From: a candidate division KSB1 bacterium
GTDB lineage: Bacteria; Zhuqueibacterota; Zhuqueibacteria; Residuimicrobiales; Krinioviventaceae
Direction of reading: 5' to 3'
Length of the DNA: 64,000 bases
NCBI GenBank assembly: GCA_034521575.1
Contig: JAXHMJ010000005.1
Span: 1,178,001-1,242,000, forward strand
Made by a program: the position numbers and the translations under genes. Positions 8,734-17,900 of this stretch are shown here, one piece after another; the stretch's first letter is position 1; every line of letters begins with the position of its first letter. The notes below the pieces were generated by a model. The model worked only from the letters and a program-made list of their open reading frames with translations, was not told the DNA's origin and searched no databases.

Positions 8734-10578
8734 TTATTTCAAATAGACCATACGCCCTATTTGATGAAAATCCGCGGCCCGAAATCTGTACAAATAAAGT
8801 CCAGAAGGAACAGAGTCACCATTTTCCGACATTGCATCCCAGGTCACACTATAATGTCCCGGGGATTGAATAGCGTTCACCAGTGTTTTTATATGCTGAC
8901 CCTTGCTGTTGTATATTTCCAATACAACCTTTTCCTGAACCGGGACATCATATTCAATGACCGTCAGTGGATTAAAGGGATTGGGATAATTACCATATAA
9001 GCGAAAATCACGAATCTCCATATTTCCCTCAATAGCCGTTTCCACTGATACATTGACCGCAATCGGTCCATGTTCTGTCGTCGAGCCGTCCACACTCACA
9101 TCCTGAAGTATGTAATAATGGAGACCGGGTTTTATACCGGCATCTGTAAACTTGTAGTATTTTGTGTTGGATTGTACGAATTTCGGTCGGCTAATCAGTC
9201 CGCTGATGGATGAAAACGGTTCATCCGGGGCAGAACCGCGGAGCAGCTCATATCCGACATGATTGATTTCTGATTCCGCGCTCCATTCCAGGAGCACATT
9301 GTCTTGAAATGCTTCAGCCGTAAAAGCACTCAGCGTTACGGCAACAGGCGGAGTATCTGACAATTCCGCGGTGTAGTCCTGAACCTCACCGGCGTACTCG
9401 CCGTATCCCGTTGGTGTGAGATTCTCCGGGGATTGCCCGGGAACACCCAAATCAAGTCGATAACGAATGTACGTCGTACCGCCGCCGGTATTCGCGCCTG
9501 TCGGCACCGTAAATTGGTGTGTTGTGGTCACTGTAGCAGCGCTACCTGCATTATTTTCCAGCAGGACATTATCAATGATGCGTTCGGTACTGTTGTCCTC
9601 AAAAGAATCATTGTTACCAAAGTCGAACCATGCGGCCAGGCGGGCGTTCTCATTGGCCGGCAAATAAGATTCAACCGTCACTCTGTAGGTTTCATCCACA
9701 ACAAACGTACTGCTGGTATGTGAAACCCATTCATTGCTGTCTATTACGTTATCCTCATCCGCATCCACCCAGCGTTCGTAACTGATACCGTCATCATAAT
9801 TATCACCATCGGCAGCTAAAGAGTATTCCTGAGCATCCTCGACCTCGACATCGTCTCCCAGTTTGACAATACTGCCGCTGGGCCGATAATGTCCGGCCAG
9901 TCCATAATCGGAAGTCGCATCGCCAAAATCAATGTCGCGGGTGTAAAAGATTCCGGGGATCGCGCCGCTGCCGTCTATATTGATTTCCATGCGTTTGACA
10001 TTGGCGACATCCACGTCCTGTTCGTAATAGACATTTTCTCCGGTGACCGTGATCGATATCGAACTGCCGATTTGATTATTGTCTTCATCATAAAAATAAA
10101 CGTCGGCCTCCACATCATCCAAGGTATATATTTTATCCGCCAACTTTACAGGAGAGCTGAATGTAAAAATAAACCGGGCATTGTCGCCGGAAGGTGCGTT
10201 CCAGTCGTTGGGGACCGACTGGTTGTTATCAGTTGACAGGATAATCACCATACCCCTTGCTACATCGTTTTTTCCCGGATCAGTAGCACCTGCTGCACCA
10301 ACTCCAGGTCCCCCAAACGCTTCATTTGGAGTCCCCAGGTCGGTATCACCACCGGTCGGATTTTGACTGTCAAACGCCATGACCCGGTGACTGGAATGGC
10401 TTTCGCTGATCGTAACCCCCCAAGCTTCATATTCATCATCGATAAATTGACCTGCAACAATGTCAGTTCCCTGTGCATCGGTATCAAAGTTAATTTCAAA
10501 TGCGGTTTCAGACGATACTTTTATACATGCAATAATGAGCAATAAAAACAAGACGCTCAACTTTTTTACAAACTTCAT
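8734..10578 (-). CDS. secreted protein with T9SS sorting domain (paralogue C)
   Basis: 614 aa; ATG at 10578 with a strong AGGAGG 6 bp upstream. Signal peptide (LSVLFLLLIIACIKVSS), then an N-terminal domain unlike paralogues A and B (EINFDTDAQGTDIVAGQF ...), containing Asp/Glu-rich strands. Next come DFGDATSDYGLAGHYRPSG, a GEVQDYTAEL motif of the GEVED type with a DFGNNDSFEDN loop, an FN3-like domain (LEWSAESEINHVGYELLR), and the YGNYPNPFNPLTVIEY...FRAADFHQIGRMVYLK sorting module. The C-terminal half is paralogous to A and B while the N-terminal module has been exchanged. It is inserted between the two nitroreductase/DoxX copies. A sigma-54-like promoter lies 234 bp upstream, giving an unusually long leader. 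Confidence 0.86.
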   Translation of the reverse strand: MKFVKKLSVLFLLLIIACIKVSSETAFEINFDTDAQGTDIVAGQFIDDEYEAWGVTISESHSSHRVMAFDSQNPTGGDTDLGTPNEAFGGPGVGAAGATDPGKNDVARGMVIILSTDNNQSVPNDWNAPSGDNARFIFTFSSPVKLADKIYTLDDVEADVYFYDEDNNQIGSSISITVTGENVYYEQDVDVANVKRMEINIDGSGAIPGIFYTRDIDFGDATSDYGLAGHYRPSGSIVKLGDDVEVEDAQEYSLAADGDNYDDGISYERWVDADEDNVIDSNEWVSHTSSTFVVDETYRVTVESYLPANENARLAAWFDFGNNDSFEDNSTERIIDNVLLENNAGSAATVTTTHQFTVPTGANTGGGTTYIRYRLDLGVPGQSPENLTPTGYGEYAGEVQDYTAELSDTPPVAVTLSAFTAEAFQDNVLLEWSAESEINHVGYELLRGSAPDEPFSSISGLISRPKFVQSNTKYYKFTDAGIKPGLHYYILQDVSVDGSTTEHGPIAVNVSVETAIEGNMEIRDFRLYGNYPNPFNPLTVIEYDVPVQEKVVLEIYNSKGQHIKTLVNAIQSPGHYSVTWDAMSENGDSVPSGLYLYRFRAADFHQIGRMVYLK

Positions 10579-10811
10579 TGTGCACCTCCTGCACGGGCAA
10601 GTTCGTGACCTACCATTCCAACCACGACCTACTGTTGAATGGTCAATTTATTGAAAAGTTGGTGCCAAACAGAATCAAATGTTTTGCTTGATTTTTACAA
10701 CCGGTGTTCTGGTTTAAAAATCGATTTTCTTGAAACACCTCTATTCTACACTGGCAGTGTGTTTCTGCTCAAAATGTACTTTTTTAATCTATTAACACCC
10801 AAAGTTATTTG

Positions 10812-10826
10812 GCAAATTTAATGCCA
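10812..10826 (-). promoter_or_regulatory. sigma-54-like -24/-12 promoter of T9SS paralogue C
   Basis: The minus strand reads TGGCATTAAATTTGC, a full match to TGGCAY-N5-TTGC with the correct 10-bp spacing between GG and GC. It is the best of the three related elements. It is 234 bp from the start codon. The leader 10579-10811 shows no ORF or structure I can name. Confidence 0.6.
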
Positions 10827-10927
10827 TATTCTTTCAATATTATTATTTTTTAGTCTTTGCAACACACTATTATATATACACTTATTTTCATAGCACTACT
10901 CACCCCTTATGATAACAAAAATAAAAG

Positions 10928-10962
10928 TGGGTAATTTCTCCTCAACAGGGGAAATATCCCCA
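10928..10962. promoter_or_regulatory. 35-bp imperfect palindrome upstream of paralogue C (candidate activator site)
   Basis: tGGGTAATTT at one end and GGGGAAAT...CCCCa at the other, in the same register and length as the element at 4392-4426. It lies 102 bp upstream of the sigma-54-like promoter, about 145 bp from the expected start. Confidence 0.45.
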
Positions 10963-10976
10963 AAACCGGAGTCCCA

Positions 10977-11480
10977 TTATTTAAAGATCACCCGTTCCCG
11001 CACAGATTTGCGTTGTTTCGGTTTCGGCGCATCCGCGGCATACCCCAACGGCGTCAATGCGATGGGCTCCCAGCCCTCTTGAAGCAGAAAAACCTCCCTG
11101 ACTGCTTCCGGATCAAAAGCGGCGATCCAGCAGGTTCCCAGACCCTGCCCGGTTGCGGCCAGAATAAGATGATCCATAGCAATCACCGTGTCCACATCCG
11201 CGTAATTGCGTCCGTCCATTCGCGACCACGCCTCATCCGGCGCCGCGCAGGCGCAGATAACCAGCGGCGCCTGCAGCAGCCAGTCGCGTTTGTACACCCT
11301 GCGTAATTCGTTTTCATTGCCGCGTGTGGAGAGGACAATGAATCGAAAGGGTTGCTGGTTCACAGCGGTCGGCGCCATTAAAGCCGCTCGTAAAATCGCC
11401 TGCAGCTTTTCCGCTTGCACGTCTTTATCGGAATAAGCACGCACACTGTAGCGGGTTTGAATCAGATTTTCAAAATGCAT
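10977..11480 (-). CDS. nitroreductase family protein (copy 2)
   Basis: 167 aa, near-identical to 7492-8010. The visible differences are VQAEKLQAIL for VQEEKLQAVL, ATGQGL for ATEQGL, LLQEGWEP for LLQENWEP, and a short C-terminus ending ERVIFK. FMN-binding hallmarks are unchanged (RYSVRAYS, APTAVNQQPFRF). It is divergent from DoxX copy 2. Probably the parental locus, since it keeps the intact flanking gene at 12086-12688. Confidence 0.9.
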   Translation of the reverse strand: MHFENLIQTRYSVRAYSDKDVQAEKLQAILRAALMAPTAVNQQPFRFIVLSTRGNENELRRVYKRDWLLQAPLVICACAAPDEAWSRMDGRNYADVDTVIAMDHLILAATGQGLGTCWIAAFDPEAVREVFLLQEGWEPIALTPLGYAADAPKPKQRKSVRERVIFK

Positions 11481-11490
11481 ATTCGCTCCT

Positions 11491-11546
11491 TTGACAAGTT
11501 GGAATGATCATCTTGTATTCGGTGTTAAAGTAATGAATGTTGTCAA
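11491..11546. promoter_or_regulatory. divergent promoter region, nitroreductase/DoxX copy 2
   Basis: TTGACA at 11491-11496 on plus and at 11546-11541 on minus, as in the copy at 8021-8076. The spacer sequence has drifted more than the coding regions while the two -35-like boxes are kept. Confidence 0.35.
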
Positions 11547-11571
11547 GAATATCAAAATTAAGAGGGAGATT

Positions 11572-11991
11572 ATGAAAAAATTATTCAGCAGTCAATTTCT
11601 AAACGCGGACCTCGCCATACTCATTTTGAGATTATGGGTCGGCGCCATGTTCATCTGGCACGGATACAGCAAACTCTTTGGAGGCATGGAACAATTTTCA
11701 GGGTGGCTGGGACAACTCGGTGCGCCCCTGCCGGTACTGTTTGGATATCTTGCAGCATTGTCCGAGTTTGTCGGCGGCATTTTGCTCATCCTCGGACTGT
11801 TTTACCGTATCGCAGCGTTTTTCATTTTATTTGTTATGATTGTCGCGCTGACGACGGCGCATGCCGGAGATCCATTAAGCAAGACTGAAAAGCCTCTGAC
11901 ATTTGCTGTCACGATGATATCATTTATTCTTTTCGGTGCGGGAAAATACAGTCTGGATGCTGTGTGGTTCACGAACAAACGCAAAGAATAA
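11572..11991 (+). CDS. DoxX family membrane protein (copy 2)
   Basis: 139 aa from the ATG at 11572 (AGAGGGAGA just upstream). Four predicted transmembrane helices with the same sequence as copy 1 apart from isolated substitutions (GAPLPV for GVPLPV, SFILFG for SFIVFG). It ends ...DAVWFTNKRKE, a normal DoxX length, directly before a hairpin. Inner membrane; a redox-linked role is inferred from the family and from the divergent nitroreductase. Confidence 0.9.
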   Translation: MKKLFSSQFLNADLAILILRLWVGAMFIWHGYSKLFGGMEQFSGWLGQLGAPLPVLFGYLAALSEFVGGILLILGLFYRIAAFFILFVMIVALTTAHAGDPLSKTEKPLTFAVTMISFILFGAGKYSLDAVWFTNKRKE

Positions 11992-12004
11992 AAAAACACC
12001 CCGT

Positions 12005-12050
12005 AAATCGGCGAAGACAAGCATCATTGCCGCTTTTTCTTCGCCGATTT
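12005..12050. terminator. hairpin after DoxX copy 2
   Basis: Perfect 12-bp inverted repeat AAATCGGCGAAG/CTTCGCCGATTT with a 22-base loop. It lacks a clean T run on the plus strand, while a T7 stretch follows at some distance on the minus strand. It lies between convergent genes and may serve both. Confidence 0.5.
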
Positions 12051-12085
12051 CCAGCCGGTTCACGCTTGCCCACTGCTTTACATTC

Positions 12086-12688
12086 TTATCTTTGATCAGG
12101 CTGCAAAAGTTTCAACGTTTCCACCCATATAATCTCACAGGAGCCGGCCCCGGTATCTGTACGGCTCAAAGAACTTTTCCAGCTCCATCCGTCAGAAGCG
12201 CCAATCCGCACCAGCTTGCCTTTTAGCTGCACCACATGTCCAATTTTTATTTGTTTCAATTTCTTTTTAACGCGTTCATTGGACGGGATCAAATGCATGT
12301 TGGCGCTATGTAACTGTATACTGGACTTTGGGATGGGCAAATCAGAGGAGCGCCAATGATACCAGCGGTTGCCTTGAGAAATCGATATATGCTCCAGCAC
12401 GCGTTCATCCGACATGGGTCCCCAGCCAAACACAACATCCAGAGGTGACAGCCGTGATTCCTGGCCAAAATAATATTTCCGTGTCGACAATGCACGCGCT
12501 TCCATATTGAACTGAGCCAAAGGCTGAACCTGATAGCCATTGACTCTTTTTGCCTCTGCGTTCAAAAGGCGTTTCTGTTCAGGTGCGTCCGGAGCAATCC
12601 GTCCCGGCCCGTAGGTAAGCTTACCCTGCGGAAAAAATAAAAATAAAGCCAGTCCGGCGACGAGGAGGATGACAATTATTTTTTTCAT
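12086..12688 (-). CDS. conserved hypothetical membrane-anchored protein
   Basis: 200 aa. One N-terminal hydrophobic segment (IIVILLVAGLALFLFFP) serves as anchor or signal. The rest is extracytoplasmic, with KLTYGPGRIAPDAPEQ, YYFGQESRLSPLDVVFGWGPMSD, ISQGNRWYHWRS, HSANMHLIPSNERV and a C-terminal LKGKLVRI...WKSSLSRTDTGAGSCEIIWVE. I recall this pattern from a widespread uncharacterised family of similar length but cannot name a function. A broken copy of its 3' end is at 8596-8728. Confidence 0.75.
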   Translation of the reverse strand: MKKIIVILLVAGLALFLFFPQGKLTYGPGRIAPDAPEQKRLLNAEAKRVNGYQVQPLAQFNMEARALSTRKYYFGQESRLSPLDVVFGWGPMSDERVLEHISISQGNRWYHWRSSDLPIPKSSIQLHSANMHLIPSNERVKKKLKQIKIGHVVQLKGKLVRIGASDGWSWKSSLSRTDTGAGSCEIIWVETLKLLQPDQR

Positions 12689-12699
12689 TGTTCAATTCC

Positions 12700-12909
12700 T
12701 TATACTTGTTCACTAAAGATGAACCGATTACCATGAATATCGATACCGATTATACCCTGCACCATTTCAAAATGCGGATATAAAAAAGGAATCCCGGTTC
12801 ATCTAAAGCGATTGAAACAAACAGTATGTCTTTAGGATAATGCTGGATTTGATACTGCTCCGGCCCCTGACAGGATTCAAACAAACACAGGCGGATAAAA
12901 CAAGTCTTG
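12700..12909 (-). pseudogene. possible degenerate coding remnant
   Basis: On the minus strand one frame reads KDILFVSIALDEPG, then, after a frame change, IPFLYPHFEMVQGIIGIDIHGNRFIFSEQV* with a proper stop at 12700-12702. The two parts look like one interrupted protein end. The last strand (IDIHGNRFIF) is reminiscent of glyoxalase-fold (VOC) C-termini, but that is weak. There is no start, and the family is not recognised. Confidence 0.3.
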
Positions 12910-12994
12910 TCATGATTTAATCAGATCACGCCCGGTTTTGATCAAGAGTTGACGTGCTTGTTTGTTAAACGCATCAACCGTCTCATTTTCTTTT

Positions 12995-13507
12995 TTATGG
13001 CGTTTCAAAAAACCGGTCGTTATCATAGCCAAAATAATTCAAGACGCGGTCGATCTGAATGTCTATCATTGAATCGGTTTCTTTTTCAATCAACTGTATT
13101 TTGCCGGTCTTGTCCTTGATATCTTTAATATTTTTCCAGGGAATATAAAAATATTCAGTTCGAAAGGGATACGTATTGGAACCGATCAGGGAATTGATTT
13201 TATTAAATCCACAAAAGGGGTGCACCTGAACGAGTGCATTTTGGGTCATCCGATATTCAATCCCATTCACGATATCCCGGAATAAATTACTCGCAATCCC
13301 GAGAAAAAAGAAAATAAAAAATAAAACACGAGCCATGGGCTGTGAGAGATGAGGAGCGTTGAGAAGCAGGAAAAAAATAGACGTCAGCAGGCCAATCACA
13401 AAAGCTCCCAGCAACCAGGAAAATATTTTTGACAAAAAACGACCCGTCGATCGCACCCGCCATCCGAAAACATATTCATCATATTCATTTTTTTGGTTTT
13501 TTGCCAA
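12995..13507 (-). CDS. hypothetical membrane protein, probably frameshifted at its 3' end
   Basis: About 171 aa from a TTG at 13507 (GAGGGAG about 10 bp upstream); an ATG at 13515 with the same SD is in another frame. Two hydrophobic helices (IFSWLLGAFVIGLLTSIFFLLL and MARVLFFIFFFLGIASNLF) are followed by a soluble domain (IPWKNIKDIKDKTGKIQLIEKE) like a small PH-type lobe. If one base of the A6 run at 13007-13012 is removed, the frame continues as DRFLKRHKKENETVDAF...GRDLIKS* and ends at 12910, making a natural C-terminus. An indel in the A7 run near 13490 would likewise join it to the ATG at 13515. Function unknown. Confidence 0.55.
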   Translation of the reverse strand: MAKNQKNEYDEYVFGWRVRSTGRFLSKIFSWLLGAFVIGLLTSIFFLLLNAPHLSQPMARVLFFIFFFLGIASNLFRDIVNGIEYRMTQNALVQVHPFCGFNKINSLIGSNTYPFRTEYFYIPWKNIKDIKDKTGKIQLIEKETDSMIDIQIDRVLNYFGYDNDRFFETP

Positions 13508-13651
13508 ACCGTCATAACTCCCTCTATTGTTAAATGTTAAAACACATGTTCGATATGGGTAATTGTCTATTCCAAATATACAAAAATCCTGTAACTTTTG
13601 CAACGCGGTGACAAAAATTTTTCGCGGAAACACGGGGTTTGCTGTTCATTT

Positions 13652-14923
13652 TTATTCAATTCGATACAACCGGAACACGCCATTATTTTCCCGATCCACA
13701 AAAATATAGCGGCGGGACAACTCTTCATATGTCCATATTTCCGTCACAGGACCGGTCATGCTGTTCCGATTTCTCTCAACATCATCCGGCTTGCCGTATT
13801 TCATATAAATTCTTCCCCGGTCGGTTTGCCAGCCAACGCGTCCTGTCTTGACCTCGGAAAAATTGCGAATTGCAAACTCGGCCCTCTGATAATATTCCTG
13901 TTTGAGTTCATTGACCTCGGTGTCCGGGGTGGGGTCCCGCTGTTCCCAAAAGCGTTCGAACAGTTGACGTTTGCGTTCGCCCTGGGCCGTCCGCATCGAG
14001 TCCAGGCTTTTATTGTCAACCACCACCGCAAGCTGTTCAATCGCTGTATTCAAATCCGTCCCTTGTCCCGGAGCCCCGCCCCAGAATACGCTGAACCGGT
14101 TGCGTTTGACAACTTTTTCATTTTCAGTCTGGGCCCGGAACACCACACGGTATTCACCGGGCTTCCGGATATATTCTTTCATAGAAACGCACAAATCGAC
14201 CAGCCGATCCGCTGCCTTTAACGGATAAACGGCAGTCAGATTCATCACTTGCTGACCGTCATTATGAATCACCTCGGTTTCAATTCGCAAACTGTCACCC
14301 TGTTGCGGCGTTGCAAGATGAACAAAAAGCGAAAAACTCGAATTCATATCCTGAAAACTGTCCCGCAGATTAGGCTGAATATCCGGCGGGTCCTGATTGC
14401 AATCAGCTTTATCCGCAAAAATCAGGCTGCTTACCTGCAATTTACGTCCGGAAAAATCTTTCAGCTCGACATTTTTTTCCTCCTCCAGCAACTGATTGCC
14501 CTTTCCATCCGATAAATTGATCAGAACTTTATATTTTCCAGGATCAAGTGAGAAACGCATAGAATATCGATGCAGAGGGGTACGGGAATTTGTTTTATCA
14601 AACAGTTCGACTTTAATAGAATCACGCAGACTTTTCTGCGCCAAAATATCTTTGCCCTGATAAACCACTGCGCTCAATTCAAAATCGGCGCGATAGGCAT
14701 CATTCACTTTATAAAATGTCAGAATATCATTCACCAGTGCAACGTGGCAATCCAGTCGGCTCTTTGTGGAATCCTGGCGGTCCGCAAGATTGAACAATTT
14801 ATACAGAAACAAATCCCGGCCAAACATGTTCCTGGCCTGTTGATTTTGCGAATACGGAAACTGTGCAGTTCCTGATTTAAAGATCATTACGATAAACAAA
14901 CAAATAAACAGTTTTTTCATCAA
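13652..14923 (-). CDS. GWxTD domain-containing protein
   Basis: 423 aa, exported (signal MKKLFICLFIVMIFKSGTAQ). The middle region is beta-rich and repeats sentences like YKVLINLSDGKGNQLLEEEKNVELKDF. The C-terminal domain carries the name-giving motif as GWQTDRGRIYMKYGKPDDVERN, followed by EIWTYEELSRRYIFVDRENNGVFRLYRIE. GWxTD proteins are known mainly from FCB-type and Acidobacteria-like genomes; their function is unsettled. It follows the outer-membrane protein gene 14935-18072 by 11 bp, so the two are one operon and probably act together at the cell envelope. Confidence 0.88.
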   Translation of the reverse strand: MMKKLFICLFIVMIFKSGTAQFPYSQNQQARNMFGRDLFLYKLFNLADRQDSTKSRLDCHVALVNDILTFYKVNDAYRADFELSAVVYQGKDILAQKSLRDSIKVELFDKTNSRTPLHRYSMRFSLDPGKYKVLINLSDGKGNQLLEEEKNVELKDFSGRKLQVSSLIFADKADCNQDPPDIQPNLRDSFQDMNSSFSLFVHLATPQQGDSLRIETEVIHNDGQQVMNLTAVYPLKAADRLVDLCVSMKEYIRKPGEYRVVFRAQTENEKVVKRNRFSVFWGGAPGQGTDLNTAIEQLAVVVDNKSLDSMRTAQGERKRQLFERFWEQRDPTPDTEVNELKQEYYQRAEFAIRNFSEVKTGRVGWQTDRGRIYMKYGKPDDVERNRNSMTGPVTEIWTYEELSRRYIFVDRENNGVFRLYRIE

Positions 14924-14934
14924 TCACACCTTTT

Positions 14935-17900
14935 TTAAAAGTCCGCGCCTAACGACCAGAGAATATTTCCGTTGGATTCTGTGCTGTAAAAATCCGTTGG
15001 CCAGGCATAATCCACTTTAAGCAGAAACATACCCAGATTCACCCGTAAACCGAGACCGATACTGGCGAACAAATCATCCGCCCGCACCAATCCATTGGGA
15101 GCCTTTTTGAACAAGCTGAAAGAGTCCGCATCATTGCGAAATCCAACGGATTCATCTTTGTCCCAGGCAAGTCCCATATCCAGAAAGGCCGCGCCGCGAA
15201 GATTCCCCAGACGTATGGGCGGGAAACCCAATTGCATATAGCGCACAAACGGAAACCTGAATTCGATGTTGGACAAGAGAAATCGAGTGCCTTCCAGTGC
15301 GTAAAAGGGGGCGCCGCGAAGAGGCATTTCAAAGGAGGAAAAATAAATTTCCTCAACATTTTCCACGCGAATTCCTCCGCGGTAATTATAATTAATCCAG
15401 TTGCTGGTGCCGCCAAGAAAAAATTTCTGCGCGTGCTTGCCAAAGCTGACACCACCGGCTGTGCGAAGCGTCAGGGTATAATCACGCACAATCGGCATAT
15501 AATGACGCCAATCCGCACGCAGGGTGGTAAAATCAAGACCATAATCCATGATCTCCGGGCTAAAAGTGACGCCCACTCCCCAGCGGGTTCCGTTCATCGG
15601 TCCCGTGTATTTCCACACTGTATTATCTTTGGTATATGACAGGCTGCTCAGCCAAAAGTAACGGTTTTTCCCGGAGATATAACCCTTGTCAACCCATTCG
15701 TCCACTACTTCATCCGGCAGGTCCATATAACTGCGGCTGATTCCCCGCAGCGAGGTGCCAAAACTCATGCGCTTGTAGCGGCTAAAGGGTAAATTGGCGG
15801 ATATTGACAATCCATAATTCCGATCCCGCACCCAGCCCGTCTGATATGAATAAAAGAAATACGCATTATGGTAAATACCGCCGCCGATATCCATTTTGTT
15901 CTTGAGATGGTAATAGGAAATTGCATAATCTGCATTTTTCAAATCACCGTACAAATTCAGTCCGACATTGATACGATGATCTCCCAATACATCGGACAGC
16001 ATAATCTGAGTGTACCCGGTGGTTCCAAAATACTGGTCATACCCGACATTTCCGTAGACCAGGTCCGTAGAGTATTTGACCTCATAGTCATTGACCTTGT
16101 AATCGCCGGAATCAGATATATATTCACTTGAATCCAGGAACACACTTTCTTCATCAAACTCGAGGTTCCCTTGGGCAAAATCTCTGTCAAATACATAATT
16201 CCGGTATTTTTTTTCCGTATCTTTGCGGCTCTTTAGTTCCTGTGCCGGAGCGTCCTGCACATCAATGGGCGACAGCGTCAACTGTCCGGTTTTCTCACGA
16301 GTCACATAGCCGGTTTTTTTAATATCAATTTCATCGCGTCCGACACTGAACGGATGTTTCATAATAAAAATATCATATCCGCCCCGATAAAATGCAGCGA
16401 ACGCCATCCGGTTTGCCGTGCCGCCCCAGGACGGAAAATGCACAGACGTCAAGACATTGGTAACCGGCCATTCGTCACCGGAAGAAAATTCATACAAATA
16501 GATATTGTTCACACCGCTGCGATTGCTGGTGTAAGCGAGTGTGGCGCCGTCCGGTGAATAAAAGGGAGCGCGCTCCTGGTGTTCACTGCCTGATATTTTT
16601 TTCAGCCCCGTTCCATCCGCATTGATTTCATAGATATCAAAATCTTTAAAATCCATATCCATCGGCGGCAGGCTGCCCTGTATTTCGGTATCCACAGCAG
16701 GCCTGTCGCTGGCAAAGGCCAGCTTGCCGCCATCGGGCGCCCAGGCCGGTTCCACATTGCTGAACACATCATCTGTAAGTTTTCGCAACACGTCTGTTTC
16801 GAGATGATAAACATAGATATCTCCGTGGCCGTTCAGCAAGCCAAGAAACGCAATTTCATCGCCTGCCGGACTCCAGGCGGGATTATAAATTCCATCCATC
16901 CCGCAATCAATGCTGCGGACAATATGACCGTTTTCGACATTGACCAAATGCAGTTGATCTTCGGCGCCGGTCTTTGCACTGAATACAATTTTTCGGTCAT
17001 CCGGGCTCCATGAAATTTGACGCCCGCGAAGCCAATTCAAAGATTCGAGATTACCGGACCTCTGCCCGCGCACCAGTTTTTTGAGAATCTTGCCGTCAAT
17101 TGTACTGGCCAGGTAAATATCAAAATAATCATCCTTGTCGGAGATAAAAGCCAGCTTGTCCCCCTGATTGCTCATCACCGGACTGGTATTGACAAAATTT
17201 CTCCATTCTTCATGTTTGGTAATTTTATCCGCAAATTCATCCGGTTCCTTGCGGTCCGCAATGTCCGGCCAATACTCGCGTTTCAAATATAAATGCCAGC
17301 GTTCCGTCAATTCTTCCATGTCAATACCAATAGCCTGTTTTAACGCCCGGTTGAAATCTTTGTTGGCTTTGGCTTTGTAAAGAATTTCACTGATTTTTTC
17401 ATTTCCATAGGTTTCAGAAATGTATTTCAAAACGGATTGTCCGCCTTTATAAGCCATGTAATAGTTCAGGTTCTGTACCTCCGGCACATAACCGCTCACC
17501 GTGGCATCGCGCATAAACATATCACTTTCAATATCCCATCGCCGGCTCTGCCATTCGGCCAGTCCTTCTATCATCCATAACGGCGGCGCAAACTGCATCA
17601 GTCCGGATATGATGGACTGTGTTCCGGATCCGTAAAGCATCTGCAGCATCACGGCGTGAGTCAATTCGTGATGAATCACATGCCGGAATTTCTCCCACTC
17701 GCCTTCATACGGAAGCACAACACGATTTTTGAAAAATTCAGTAAAGCCTCCAACCGACTCTTCGGGCATTTGAGATGTTACATTGGTTTGAGCAAAATCA
17801 TTATGACTGTTATAAATAATCAATTTGATCCGGTCGGTCAGCTTGTAGTTCAAGTCCTGCTGCAGCTGAATATAGCTGTTTTCCGCCACGTTTGCGGTAA

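Noticed and set aside
7492-11991. Composite transposon flanked by nitroreductase/DoxX repeats
   Set aside because: No transposase, terminal inverted repeats or target-site duplications seen. The repeats are in direct orientation and hold ordinary genes.
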